Origin: Symbiodinium natans
Taxonomy: Eukaryota > Sar > Dinophyceae > Suessiales > Symbiodiniaceae
Direction of reading: 5' to 3'
Assembly (NCBI GenBank): GCA_905221605.1
Contig: CAJNDS010002685.1
Location: forward strand, 186,001-250,000
Length of the DNA: 64,000 nt
The notes below the pieces were generated by a model. The model was not told the DNA's origin. It did no database searches and worked only from the letters and a program-made list of their open reading frames with translations. Below, in pieces: positions 24,023 through 35,487 of this stretch. Each line of letters starts with the position of its first letter. Within the stretch, counting starts at the first letter, position 1. A program made the position numbers and the translations under genes.

Positions 24023-27000
24023 GGTGTCCATGCATGCTGATTCAAACCTCGCCGTTTCCTGATTCGTTCCTTTCTGTTTCTGAACCATGGGTGCGTGATT
24101 CATGGTCCTGTTTTCCGATGTAGGTAGCATCCAGCCTTGACATGACATGCTTGACTCGCAGTGGGGCCCGAGCTACGCCAAGCTTCCCTGGCTCCTGGCG
24201 CCAACTCAGCCACGCCTTCGCTATACGAGCCTTGGGCAACAGGCTAGGCAGCCTGGGGACTCTTAAATTCAGTGTGGGTTGCTGTGCTTGGGGTAGAAAC
24301 CAGGTAGTTGTACACGGGTAGAAGTTGCACACGGGCAGAAGTCTAAGAACAGAATCGGTTGTGATGTGGGCGCGGGCCCCTTCGTCTCTTGCGGCTCAGG
24401 GCTTTGTGAGTCCCGCTTCCAGGCCTGGCAACTGGTGGCTGGGTCTTCAACTTCACAAAGGCGTTGAAAACGGCTCTGCTACATGTATCCTCCCGTATGA
24501 CGCCCTCCGGAAGCCAGCTCCACCTACCTTGAACACGTCCCTATGACAGCCCCTCCTTGAAAGCTCCTAGGAGCCCTCCAGGATTCCAAGCGCCTCTCAA
24601 AAACCATCTGAAAACGAACCATCTGAAAAACGAACCATCTGAAAACTCTGCACAAAACCTTAAACCCCCAAACCTCAGAAACCCCAAGACCCCAAACGGC
24701 CCACAACCCAAGAAGCCCTGAACCCAAAACCTGGCAACTGTAAAAAGCCCAAGGGGCTCGAGATCCATGGGCCGGGGGCGCTGATGGCGACCCGGTCGGG
24801 GCCCACCGGCAAAGTACCTGCGAAGGCTTTGACTTTAGTTCGGGGTTGTTTAGGGTTTACAGGGTTTATCGGGGGTTATAGGGTCTATACGGTTTATGTG
24901 GTCTATATGGTCTGTCGGTTTAGGGTTTTAGGGTTTATCCAGTGTAGGGTTTAGGTAAGGTTTGTAGCCGAGCTTAGGGGCTTCTTCGGTGGCTTCAATT
25001 CCGGGATTCATCATCGTCCAACGGTACTTCCAACGAGTTTGGCCAAACTGTTTTCCGAATGGTCCACATGCGAGAAAGGCGAACGCGACAAGTCAGCCCC
25101 CAGAACCCAAATCAAACCCGCCATGCTATCCAGAGCCCTCTACAGCCTCCGAAGGCACATGAACATGCGCCTGCACTATTATAAGCAAAACCTATGAGGC
25201 TGGCAGTGAAGCGTAGACTGGGACCAATCGAACGCTGCACGCAGGTAACGATGCCGAACCCTTTCGGCCCCGGTGCGCACGTAACCTGGTCACCAAGGCC
25301 TCTCATGGTGGAGACATGTGGAGACTAAGTGGGGGGGGAGGGCAACATTGGCAACATCAGCATGGATAGCCATGTCCATAGCCATGTCCGGATACTTTCA
25401 GGCATGTCGAACATGCACCTGTGCTGGCAGGGGCCTGCAGAACAGGACGTCTCAGAGGCAATGTCTGCCCGCTGGCAAAGTCCACCTCTTGGCGCTCAAG
25501 GATGCGCTGCTGAGATAACTGCGTGACTGCACATGAACGATCTTTGTAACATAATTTGCTCAGGAGTCAGCAGAGAGTTCTTAGGCATCTCATCTTTGCA
25601 GACTTGGGACCATGACCATCAGTAGTCGGACTGCAGTAATGTTGGCAGTACTTTCGGATTCCACGCAGATACTTTGCGGGCGGAGTCCTTGCAAGCAGCA
25701 AGCACCCATCTTTCATGCCCAGAAGGAGGTGGCTGCAGACACTGCACAACACCAGCTCCACAGCTCTGGCTCGAAGTGCTGTTGGCAAAAATCTGCAGAA
25801 CAACGAACCCTATCAACGGATCGCGAGATTCCCGGTTTGGTTCCAAAGAGCCGACCCCCCACGATCATGGATAGACTTGAGACAGAGAGTGAAGCGCGCC
25901 CTTGGGACGCACAGCAGTCATGACGTGGTTGCCAGGCGACTCGGACGTCGGTCACTACTCCGGTAGAGGAGCGGAGCAAACATAAGTAAACTTCACCATG
26001 ACTGACGACCAGTACCTTATAATGTCCGGCCTTGCCCTGACATTTCCAGATGCACAAAGGGGAGCCGGGAGCTGAAACCGAGAGGACTCGCTCCGTGGAC
26101 TTTGCCAGAATGGAAGACTGTGCTGACAATGGAAAAATGACGCTGCCCTCCACTCCCATAAGCTTTAAGGCAAGAAAGACTTCGGGCGTGGAAAGCGGCA
26201 GATCGACGGTCGGCCGCGCGAAGCTGCATGGCACCACCACCAGTGCGCCAGAAACATGCCAGGCACAGTGTTGCTTTTGCCTTTTGTGCTTGATTTCAAC
26301 TAGCTCTTGCTGTGTTTAATGGTTCTCGAGGATGCCATAGAAATCTGAATTGAGGGGTGGCTTCCTGCCCGGTTTCCGGCGAAGCTTAGAAACCATGCCA
26401 GAGCACCTGCCTGCGCTGCAAGCCGTCGATGGAGTTGACACCCCACACAGGTCTCCTTCTTCAGCTGTCGGGGATTGGAGCTTTGAGGGTCCTGTTGTGT
26501 GGAAGCTACTTTCTTGCAGCTGCACATCTGATACTCCAAGCAAACAGCCTATGGACGTAGCCGTTGTCGTCTTGTTGCTCAACCAGCAGCTTGAATGGGA
26601 TCGGGCTGGAGGTTTCATAGTTCGAGCCGCTTGGTCTCCTTGGCCTGTACTATGGGCCCAACCTTGCCACTGGCGAGCCATATTTAGCGTCTCTGTGTCT
26701 GCAAGGCTCATCAATCGTGCTGGGGCCATGGAGAGTTTGAAGGTCTTGCTAGCCTATGGAGGGAGTGCCGAGCGCAAGCTCATCGAAAGGGGGGCACTTG
26801 TTCAGTGCAGACTGCACTGAACCAACATATTTCACACGCAAAGGCCCCTTCTTAAACTTGAAATTTATTTAGGGTTTACGCTCTCGGGCTTGAGCCCAAA
26901 CGCCAAACTTCCAACTGCAAAAGCGGGGTCCTTCAGCCGCCACCTTCTCAGCAAGCGTGGAGTAGGAGAAGTGAGTATTGGCACTGTTGCTTGGCGCTCG

Positions 27001-28759
27001 ACTCTTGCGGAGCGCAGGCGCTGCGGACATTCCATGACATTCCCAAATCCACACCATCCCTTCCGGCTCCCTTCCGGCATGCGGCCTTCTGTGGTGGCTG
27101 TGCCGTCAACCTCCAGGTCAGGACGGTTCAATGAATGGGCTTTTGGGCTTTTTAGGATGCTACAAGAATCGAAGCTTCAGAGGGTTCAACACAGGAATCT
27201 GTTGAAGTCCCGTATTTTGACGACATTTGAGGGAGGAAGAGCAGTCGGGTGGTCCTGGCATGAGGACTGGCGATCGCCCCTGGAAGGAAATCCACCTCCT
27301 GGCGAAGCGTTTCGGGTGTACAGTCTGGGAATTCTGGGAGCTGAGAGTGGGTTGAGATGGGCTGAGTTCGAAACAACGGTTCCTGGCCGGCGGTGGCACC
27401 AGAATCTAGCAACTGGCTCGGAACGATTTTGTTGACCTGGCATCTTGCACGCGACTAGCGGACTAGCAGAGATACGTTGTGTAGCTCCAGCGGGGTGCGC
27501 GGAGGAGAAAAGCTGCCTGAGCTGCTTAACAACAGAAGTTTCGATTCCCAACTTTGGACCCTAAACCCGAGAACCCCTAAACCCCGCAAAAATCCTAACC
27601 CCTCCACTTTCCGGATTGCAGTCCTCAAAGGGAAACTGCGCAGCTGTCTCGCTAGTCTTGCGGTCAGGCCTTTCGCTAGGTGATGCGGTTTAAGTCTCGA
27701 GAGCTAGTGCTGTGGGGCCAACGCTTTTGCACGTGTGCAACAAAACTTCTCTTCGTCGTTTCAAGGTCGAGGTAATAGCGACTTATGGGTCTACAGGGCC
27801 TCCGGCAAAAGGAGACCTCGGCCAGACAACAAGGGTTGAGGATTTATGGTGCCTTGACTGTAGAATTTCTCATCCTGGTGCTCTGAATCCTGAACCTTAG
27901 GGCCTGTCCCCCGTAAACTGTGCCCGTCATGTACTGCACTCTACAATGTGGACCTGCTTGGGCCACATGTTAGCCTCCACCCAAGAGCCTAAACATTGCA
28001 AAGTCCCAAGTCCTACACCCCCAACTCTATGCCGCTTATACCCCTGTGAACACTTAGTTGTAAATCTGATACTGCAAAACCCTAAATCCTAAGCCTCAGG
28101 GCCCTGCTTTGCGGCCTTCCGCAAGAAACCCCACACCTGAATAGTTGTGTAGGCTTCTAGAGGTTTTAGGGATTGGGGTTATAGAGAGGTTCGGAATTTA
28201 AGGCTTTGGTATTTGTAAGGATTTGGGGTTTGTGACGGTCAGATTTTGGGGTATGGGTTCAGGAGCTTGGACCCAGAGTCTACGGCTTTTTCGGCAAATC
28301 CTGGGAAGCATGGTCTCTTGACATCCATGTCCTTGCTCTAGCAGGGAAAAGTTGAACTCCCCGCTTCACAAAGCCCACGTTCGGACGGGTATGTATATGC
28401 ATCCATCCACAACCGCACTACGGGCGTTGCCAAGGAACACCGAACGGCACAGTTGAAATAGTCGCACGCACGTGGGGTTTCACAGCCATACCTAAACTTC
28501 GAAAGGGAATTGAGAAAAGGCCAACCGGCCCGCACAGTTGACGAAACAAAGACACATTTGACTGGAGAATATTGCATTGCCCAAACATGATCCACCACAT
28601 CAAGGTCCTTCAGGAATCCACTTCTTGCGGTGAAGAAAGATACTTCAGCTCTAGAACACGTTTCCTGGGAAAATTTCTAAACCCCCTGAAACCGCTCAGC
28701 AAAGCATGCAGGATTCAAAGCGCAGGGGTTTTCAGGTTTCTAGGTTCAAGCCATGCGCT
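24023..28759. other. No recognised gene; scattered possible exons
   Basis: Open frames are short and often open on both strands, including 25713-26240 minus, 26316-26729 minus / 26350-26820 plus and 26890-27435 plus. A minus-strand segment near 25960-26060 (GHYKVLVVSHGEVYLCLL) reads like a beta-rich exon, but no family is recognised. Telomere-like words are scattered (24840-24960, 27550-27610, 28020-28100). Near 24602-24645 a three-fold GAACCATCTGAAAA repeat occurs. Confidence 0.35.
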
Positions 28760-28898
28760 GGGTTTAGGGTTTAGGGTTTAGGGTTTAGGGTTTAGGGTTT
28801 AGGGTTTAGGGTTTAGGGTTTAGGGTTTAGGGTTTAGGGTTTAGGATTTTGGGTTTAGGGTTTAGGGTTTAGGGTTCAGGGTTTAGGGTTTAGGGTTG
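28760..28898. repeat. TTTAGGG heptamer array (plus strand)
   Basis: About 20 consecutive TTTAGGG units, the first dozen perfect, with later single variants (GATTTTG, GTTCAGG). This is the longest clean telomere-type run in the window. Confidence 0.97.
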
Positions 28899-29219
28899 GG
28901 AATTGCTTGGACGTGGTGGGGCCTTGTCCATCTGGGCGCTTGCAAAAGCCGAACATACCAGAAGCCCTGAACTGCAAGCCCCTGTGGGGCCTACTGGCTG
29001 ACCTGAAACCTCAGACTGCCTTAAGTAAACAGACCCCAAACCCTCCTTCCACGCTCAATCGCGCTCACGCCTTGTCGGGTTCCTGGTCGAGGCGGCTGAG
29101 GGAATGGGAGCGCCTCCTGCCAACCAAATGAGACACTTGCAGCAAAGTTGTGGCATCTAGCGGCATGCTGGCCAAACAAGTGCGGTAGCAGCAATATGAT
29201 GTCGGCACGATGGCACACC

Positions 29220-29226
29220 ACAACCA

Positions 29227-29270
<44 letters not shown>

Positions 29271-29358
29271 GCATCATCAGCATCATCAGCATCATCAGCA
29301 TCATCAGCATCATCAGCATCATCATCATCATCATCATCAGCATCATCATCAGCATCAG

Positions 29359-29407
<49 letters not shown>

Positions 29408-29465
29408 CATCAACATCAACATCAACATCAACATCAACATCATCATCATCATCATCATCATCGTC
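29220..29465. repeat. ATC trinucleotide array with GCATC/AACATC interruptions
   Basis: A long CAT/ATC tract with a regular sub-block of CATCATCAG (about 29270-29320) and a sub-block of CATCAA (29400-29440). Poly-Asp, poly-Ser, poly-Met and poly-Ile frames spanning it are artefacts. Confidence 0.97.
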
Positions 29466-30769
29466 GTCAACTTCGTCATTCGCGCCTTGGCTTCCTTGGG
29501 TTTATCGCGGCCAGAGTCCGACTCCTTGCAGGTTTTCAAGATCGGTTGGTCCTGATTGGGGTCCCTGCTCAGCTAAGTCCGGTGGCTCTGCTTAGGGCCA
29601 TATTGTCGAACAGGGGCATCATAGCACATCAAAGCTAGCTGTGTTTTCGCTGCGGTATGATTTTTCGGTGCCTGATCCTCAGAAACATGCACACGCATAC
29701 TGCGGCACTGAGGGGCCGAGCTTCAGCAGCGACGGCAAGGCGAAGAGCGACATGGCTAGCCGCGAAGTTTGACTCCGAGAATGCACATAAAACTCTGCTG
29801 GAAACATGCATTAGAATTCGACACACAACTTAGAACAAATAAAACAACACGGGGTCGCGTGCATCAGAACTATTGAACCATTGATCTCGATGGGACCGGC
29901 GTTGCTATGTGGTATCTTCGCCATATTCGATGGTTGGCACGCTCAGTTCTTGTGTTGTCTTTGATTTTTGGGTGCAATCGTTTTGCTGCCTGTATGTGGG
30001 CATTGTCGGCCCACGCATGGTTTGTTATTCAAATTGCCGCGTACGAGCGCAACTCGCTGGTTTCAGCCCCCACTTGGCCCCAAATTCAGCTTACGTCTGC
30101 TACATGTCATATAAGCCCTGACCACCGGTGTGGGGGTGGAAGGGTATAGTCTGTTGCTCGAAACGCGTGCAAAGCGGTGGCGGCTCGTCACCCCGCATTT
30201 GCCACTTTGCAAGCTCGTCAAAACCTCGATCGAAGCTTTGCATGGTTGAGTTGAGACTGAGCTGGTTCTTCTTGGAACTTTGTCAGGGATACGCCTAGCA
30301 GCATGGCTGAAAATACATGCAGCGTGGCCTTCTGCAAGAAATTAAGCGTCATTTGTGTAACAAAGCTTTGAGGCAACTATCAAAAACATCCGAGAAATGT
30401 GACTCAGCAACCCGCCTAACTCACAAGCACAATCCCACAAACAGAAGGAAGCTCGCACACTTCTTTTCAAGACTAATTCTCTACTTCTCTGCCTGTTCTC
30501 TACTTCGAACAATAAACACGAGCCAAAAACAAGAAACGAGGGGGTGGAATGTGGACTTATTCTCCATCTTTGCTCTCTACTCCTCTGATTCTCGAATAAT
30601 GCACACAAGAAACAAAACTAGAAGAGGGATGGCCCGAAAGCATCGATTTGCCGTGCGTTGACTCCATGCAGTTGGCTCTTTGCACTCGAAGTGTATGCAC
30701 TTGGAGAAATGTATGCACTTACATGGTTATTGCACTTGAGCAACTGTATGAACTTCACTTGTCTGCACC
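29466..30769. other. No recognised gene
   Basis: Short frames only (for example 29907-30149 plus, 30317-30661 plus), none with a recognisable motif. A CTTGGAGAAATGTATGCACTT-like repeat of GTATGCACTT words occurs at about 30690-30740. Confidence 0.4.
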
Positions 30770-31001
30770 CGACTTGACTGCGCACGTCCAACCCACGCAA
30801 CTTGACTGCGCACGTCCAATCCACGCAAAGCCATAAAAGAAAAAATAAAAAAACAAAAAGCATTCAACGCGAGAGCCGTCAGCCATAAGGCATTATCGGC
30901 AGTCGCTCCAAAGTCCAAGCTCATAGTCCAGCGCGCCTTCCAGTCTTATCCGTGCGAAGCCATAAAAGAAAAGACAATCTAACGTGAAAGCCGTTAGGGT
31001 T
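30770..31001. repeat. Short diverged duplications
   Basis: CTTGACTGCGCACGTCCAA occurs twice, 26 bp apart (about 30775 and 30801). A module beginning AAGCCATAAAAGAAAA and ending in AACG(C/T)GA(G/A)AGCCGT(C/T)AG occurs at about 30825-30883 and again at 30956-30995, so it appears to be an old tandem duplication of roughly 130 bp. Confidence 0.6.
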
Positions 31002-31117
31002 CTACGTTTGTACTACAAAAGTCGACTAGTTCCCGGCGTACTACGTCTGTACTGCACAAGTCAACAAAAAAAACGCAAAAACACTACAGTTTTCGCACCG
31101 CGACCACGCGAAACGCC

Positions 31118-31312
31118 AACGCCAAAACCCGCAGAGGGGTTACGTTTGTATGTCAAAACGCAAAACACGACGGTTTTGGCACCGCCGAAACCCGCAGAGG
31201 GTTGTCTGCGCCCACGAAAAAAAGTACCAAACACAACGGTTTCGCACCGCAACCCGGCGATTACCCGCAAAGGGTACGTCGAAACCCGCAGAGGGTTGTT
31301 TACGGACACAAA
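31118..31312. repeat. Repeated ACCCGCAGAGGGTT motif cluster
   Basis: Four copies of the hairpin-capable word ACCC-GCAGA-GGGT (one variant with GCAAA) occur at about 31125, 31189, 31262 and 31283. The intervening text also recurs loosely (GGTTTTCGCACCGC / GGTTTCGCACCGC). Open frames exist on both strands but look repeat-driven. Confidence 0.6.
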
Positions 31313-31368
31313 AACACGTAAAAGATGGAGTGGGCAGAACCGGGCGGGCGGTCCCTCTGCACGCGGGG

Positions 31369-31478
31369 TTAAAAGGAACCTTGGACGGCACTTTGCGTCT
31401 TGCGCTGGTAGAGCTTGCCAGTGGAAACGTTGATCTTGAAGAGCTTGGCGGCGTACTTGTTCTTGCCCTTAGCCTGTG
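31369..31478 (-). CDS. Possible terminal exon of a small basic protein
   Basis: On the minus strand the frame entering after a CAG reads a lysine-rich, protein-like segment of about 35 residues (KGKNKYAAKLFKINVSTGKL is representative) and stops at 31369-31371. A splice acceptor before AAGGGC is plausible. The composition resembles a small chromatin or ribosomal protein, but no family is recognised. Confidence 0.35.
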
Positions 31479-32046
31479 CACAGCAAAGGTCCCGTCCTGC
31501 AGCTTAAGACCTAGTGACAGAATCGTTATTTAAGTTTGCAAACTGCCAAGCCTAGCAGAAGAGGAAGAAAGCCCTGCTTGCAGGGACCTTGTTCCCCAAG
31601 TTTTAACTTCTTTCACCTGCCCAATGGAAAAGAAGCCAAATCTGAAAGCCAATGATTTAAGGTTCCAGGTTGGAGGTTCAAGAGGTCTTAAGTTGGAGGT
31701 TTTGAAAGGTTTTAGGTTGGAAGTCCTGCCAAAGGCCATTTGGGGCAACGGCGACGCGGTTCCTCTATGGGCCTCTGTGGGAGGGAAGGGCAACGGACCA
31801 GTTCGGATCCAAATTTTCCCTGGGTCCTTCTGTATTGGAAAAAAGAAGCCTTGCCCTTCTGTGGAGCCTCGCCCAAGTGGCAAAGCGGCCAAACACCCCA
31901 AAAGGGCCGCTCGCCATTCTGACTGCTGCAGCGCACTTGTGCTTTGCCCAGGCGGATGTGCCTTGGCCACTCTTCACTGCCAACACGCAGGCCACGTCTC
32001 TGGGCCTTAGCCCAAATTGGGATGACAGCCTAGCGCTGCAAGTGCC

Positions 32047-34008
32047 ATGCCACGGGCTATGTTGCAATACATTCTGCGGTCAGAGTTGCAACACGCGGTC
32101 AGTCTTGTCCACCACCAGGGCGACCAGCTTTGCATCTTCCGGCCGAGCTTGGCAGCAAGGGAGCAGGCGCTTCAAGATGGGGCACGCCTGTATTTCTTCT
32201 CGAAGTCTGATACCTTCGGCAGCGGAGGCCACTTCTACGGCCACTTTGTTGACAGTGAGAAGTTGTTCCAGCTTACCCCAGGGGATTACGTGCACAAGGA
32301 GCTGACCAGGAAGTTGGCGGATCCTCGGCTTGACCGAGCAGTCAGGGCGTCCTTAATGGGCGTCGCTTGTGGCTCGGTCCAATTGCCGGAACGTTCCCAA
32401 GCTTTTGTCAAAGCGGTGCTGGGACGGCATGTCACCCGGCAGGAGGCATCCTGTTGCAGGAGGCCAAGTCTTACCTGACTGACTTGCCACAGCCCTACCA
32501 CGAGCTTGGTCCCACGATGAAACTTGTGTTAGACATGTGGCTTCCCCTCCTGCCACTTGAGCGCCTCGTTGATATGCTTGGCTACCAGTTCTTAGCCATG
32601 GCATCAGAAGCAGAAGTTGAGGAGGAGCCTTCGAAGCAGTATCACTACCCGGAGCAGGCAGCCGTCAAACGTGCCACCACACCCACTGCCGTCAAGCCAG
32701 GCGCCAATACGTGGCCTATCGGCCTTCTTCATCGGGTCTATCCGAGGGCAACAGTCATCCTTCTCACACCAGAATTGGCAGGAGTTCCTGAGAGGCGCAG
32801 AATGTGGTTTGCTGTCGCCGGCAAAGTACCCGCCAAGGGCACTGCGTTGCTGGTCACTCTGAGCGAAGGCAGTCGTGACACGACCTACCCTGGTGTGTTC
32901 ATTGAGCTTACCGCCCCTAAGAAGCTTCTGCTGTCTGATGATCAGCACAACCACCTGGTGAATCAACATACCCTGCCCAGGGTCAGCCAGCTGGAGGTTC
33001 TCCCTGGCGGAGCTTCCACCCCGCTTTGGGATGCACTGCTACACATGCACAAGGAGCGACAGCATGTCGCTCTTGGAGTACCGCTGGCGGATTCCCCATT
33101 GGAAGCGATTCGCCAGCCATACTGGCTGCCGAATTTTCTCACTGATCTTGTGCTTGTTCTGCTCACCGGATTGGTTGTCCAAGGGCATTGGCATGACTCG
33201 TGGGCCCATCTTATACACCCTGTCAGGTCCTCAGGGGAAGGCATGGCACGCAAGTCACCCAGGCTTCTCATCCTGAGGGGCCCGGTTATGACGATCCTCT
33301 AAGGTCTCCTCGCAAGCTGGCTAGTGGAGGACAAAGATGCTAAGGAATGGACTCCGCAGTTGCTGGCTGGACTTCTAGCCACTCTGCCTGTCGCGCCGCT
33401 GCCCAGCCAAGAGGACGCCCGAACTCCTGCGCTGTAGCATGCGGAGCGTTTAAGCCTGAACCCGAACTCGTTAAGCAATGAGCAAGACCCAAGAAGCCGA
33501 GCCAGTGTCTTTGCACTTGCGGCGGAGCCGTCCTTCCTTTCGTGTCTTTGTGACACTTTTTGGGGAGCTGACGGTTATCTTGCGGCGTTGATTGGAACCT
33601 GTTCTTACGGTTTGGGCGCCAATCGCTTCTCTGTCTTTGTTACTGGTGCCCCTGGCAGCGGCAAAACACGCGTGCGTTCCTGGAAGTACTTGTTGCCTGC
33701 CTGACCAACAGACTTACCCTTTACACCGCACATGGCAACGAGTCAGTGCGAGCCTACATTGAGGCCTTTCTTTTGACGCACATGATGCGTTCCGGGGATT
33801 GTCAGTTGCAGCGACACATGGACTGTAGTTGCTTGGCTTAGCTTTCCATACTTGGTGCTTATTAACAGGTTCAAGAATGTGGAGCTTCTGCTTAGAGATG
33901 AAGCACAGCAACTGGGCACACCTGGCTCCAACACCATTCTGGCTCACATTCGACACGCGCTTGATGTTATGAGGATTACAGGCAACCGGCGGAAGAATCC
34001 CGACTAAA
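32047..34008 (+). pseudogene. Broken superfamily-1 (UPF1-like) helicase gene
   Basis: A long plus-strand coding remnant changes frame several times. The first part (32047-about 32430) and the second (about 32430-33302) look like the N-terminal region of a large protein. A third frame from about 33306 contains an in-frame stop at 33435-33437 and then the Walker A motif VTGAPGSGKT (about 33640-33670). Right after it another shift is needed to continue into a typical helicase segment (TLYTAHGNESVRAY). A last piece near 33870-33990 contains LLLRDEAQQLG, a DEAQ-type Walker B motif of UPF1-like SF1 helicases. Motifs IV-VI are absent; the retroelement begins at 34164. Upstream, 31620-32040 may contain earlier parts of the gene in other frames. 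The gene is non-functional as read. Confidence 0.6.
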
Positions 34009-34163
34009 TTACCACTATGTAACGGAGCTTTTGAAGCAAAAAACAGCAAAAAACATGCGGCCTTAATGCCGTTCCGGCTGATCTGTATACGCCTGCCACG
34101 CTACCAGCAGCATTGCTAAAGCAAACGTAAAAAAAAGGCAAGAAGAAAGGCCTTTCTGGGGCA

Positions 34164-34401
34164 TTATTGTTCAAAACCGTGCTTGTTATGAAATGTCATG
34201 TCGTGTTTGAGCACTTCAAGCATGACACAATCTTCATCAAGCAACATGCATTCTGCTCACATCACTTGCTCTCGTTCGAATCTTTTCACGTTGTGGGGAA
34301 ACAGTACCGAGCACGGCTAGTTGGATCTCGATCCCTCCTGTAAGACCCAAGACTGTTGTTGAGTCTCGAAATGTCCTGTGAGACACAGGGCTCCTTTCCC
34401 C
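34164..34401 (-). repeat. Split repeat B2
   Basis: 238 bp, from TTATTGTTCAAAACC to CTCCTTTCCCC, matching 35232-35469. It forms the 3' end of the element on the minus strand. Flanking bases differ on both sides from B1. Confidence 0.9.
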
Positions 34402-34975
34402 TGCGAGAGGAGACTACGGCTAACTCACGGTCTCTCACAAGTTCGGCCTAAGTGTGACGGCCTGAACAAGATATCCATGTGGTTCAGAACGACAGTTCAA
34501 GAAGTTTCTGGCTGTCTCTGAGAGCTTGACGAGGCAGCTTCACTCGGTTGCTCTAAGGCAGGTGCAGGGTTCACAAACTGCCACTGAGACTGGCGAGCCG
34601 CAACAGCCTCCTGTTGCCGCATCTCACGGTCTGCCATGAGGTCGTCCAATACCTCAGCCACCTTCATGAGGGAATCCATGTTCAAAGAGTGAAGCCACAC
34701 CCGAAAATCATTGAGCTGATCGCGCGTCAACGACCGCGCCATGAGAATGCTGAGAAAAGTACAGCGATGAAAAGAACGAGACTCGAGCCTGCATGGTCGA
34801 GCAAACAAGCGGAACTGTCACCACATGAAGTAAGGCCCGCACTAACAAGGGTTCCTGATTGTACACGCTCATTGAGCCGCCTGGTCCCTTACCGGATATT
34901 CGTGTGCACATGAGTCCTCTCCTGACATGGTTGCAAGAACGTTTACGTTAGTCTCCAAGGGTGGCGAGGGTGGGT
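34402..34975 (-). other. Segment between A2 and B2, with 103-codon frame
   Basis: This 574-bp segment is unlike the rest of the element. On the minus strand it carries a frame (34808-34497) with a helical, acidic central part (MDSLMKVAEVLDDLMADREM) and a Gln/Ser-rich tail, which looks like real small-protein coding. It could be a residual N-terminal Gag-type piece of a second, deleted element, or an accessory frame placed between A2 and B2. Function not recognised. Confidence 0.45.
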
Positions 34976-35231
34976 TTTTCGCAAACAATCTATCAGCTTC
35001 TAAGAGCACTTTCCGGGCATCCTGCCCTTTGAGAGGTCCCGCTGCGACGGGTGTATAAGTAAATACAAATCCTGCATGAACAAGCATAAAACTGATCAAG
35101 CATTAGAAATAAGTTGTGCAAAAAGGCAAGCACTGAAACAACAATCAAATGTTTTGTTCACCCCAACATTTTGATGTTGTTTCCTTTGAACAATAAAGCT
35201 CTATCTTCTCCAGGCATTCGAAGAACGATAC
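34976..35231 (-). repeat. Split repeat A2
   Basis: 256 bp, from TTTTCGCAAACAATC to CGAAGAACGATAC on the plus strand, matching 40571-40826. It abuts B1 without any spacer at 35231/35232. Confidence 0.9.
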
Positions 35232-35469
35232 TTATTGTTCAAAACCGTGCTTGTTATGAAATGTCATGTCGTGTTTGAGCACTTCAAGCATGACACAATC
35301 TTCATCAAGCAACATGCATTCTGCTCACATCACTTGCTCTCGTTCGAATCTTTTCACGTTGTGGGGAAACAGTACCGAGCACGGCTAGTTGGATCTCGAT
35401 CCCTCCTGTAAGACCCAAGACTGTTGTTGAGTCTCGAAATGTCCTGTGAGACACAGGGCTCCTTTCCCC
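35232..35469 (-). repeat. Split repeat B1
   Basis: 238-bp copy matching 34164-34401. It begins just downstream of the RNase H frame, so it also supplies the 3' untranslated region of the element's transcript. Confidence 0.9.
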
Positions 35470-35487
35470 ATTCACCTGAGCCGTGTG

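Noticed and set aside
29021-29638. Poly-Asp / poly-Ser / poly-Met / poly-Ile 'proteins'
   Set aside because: Direct translations of the ATC trinucleotide array in different frames.
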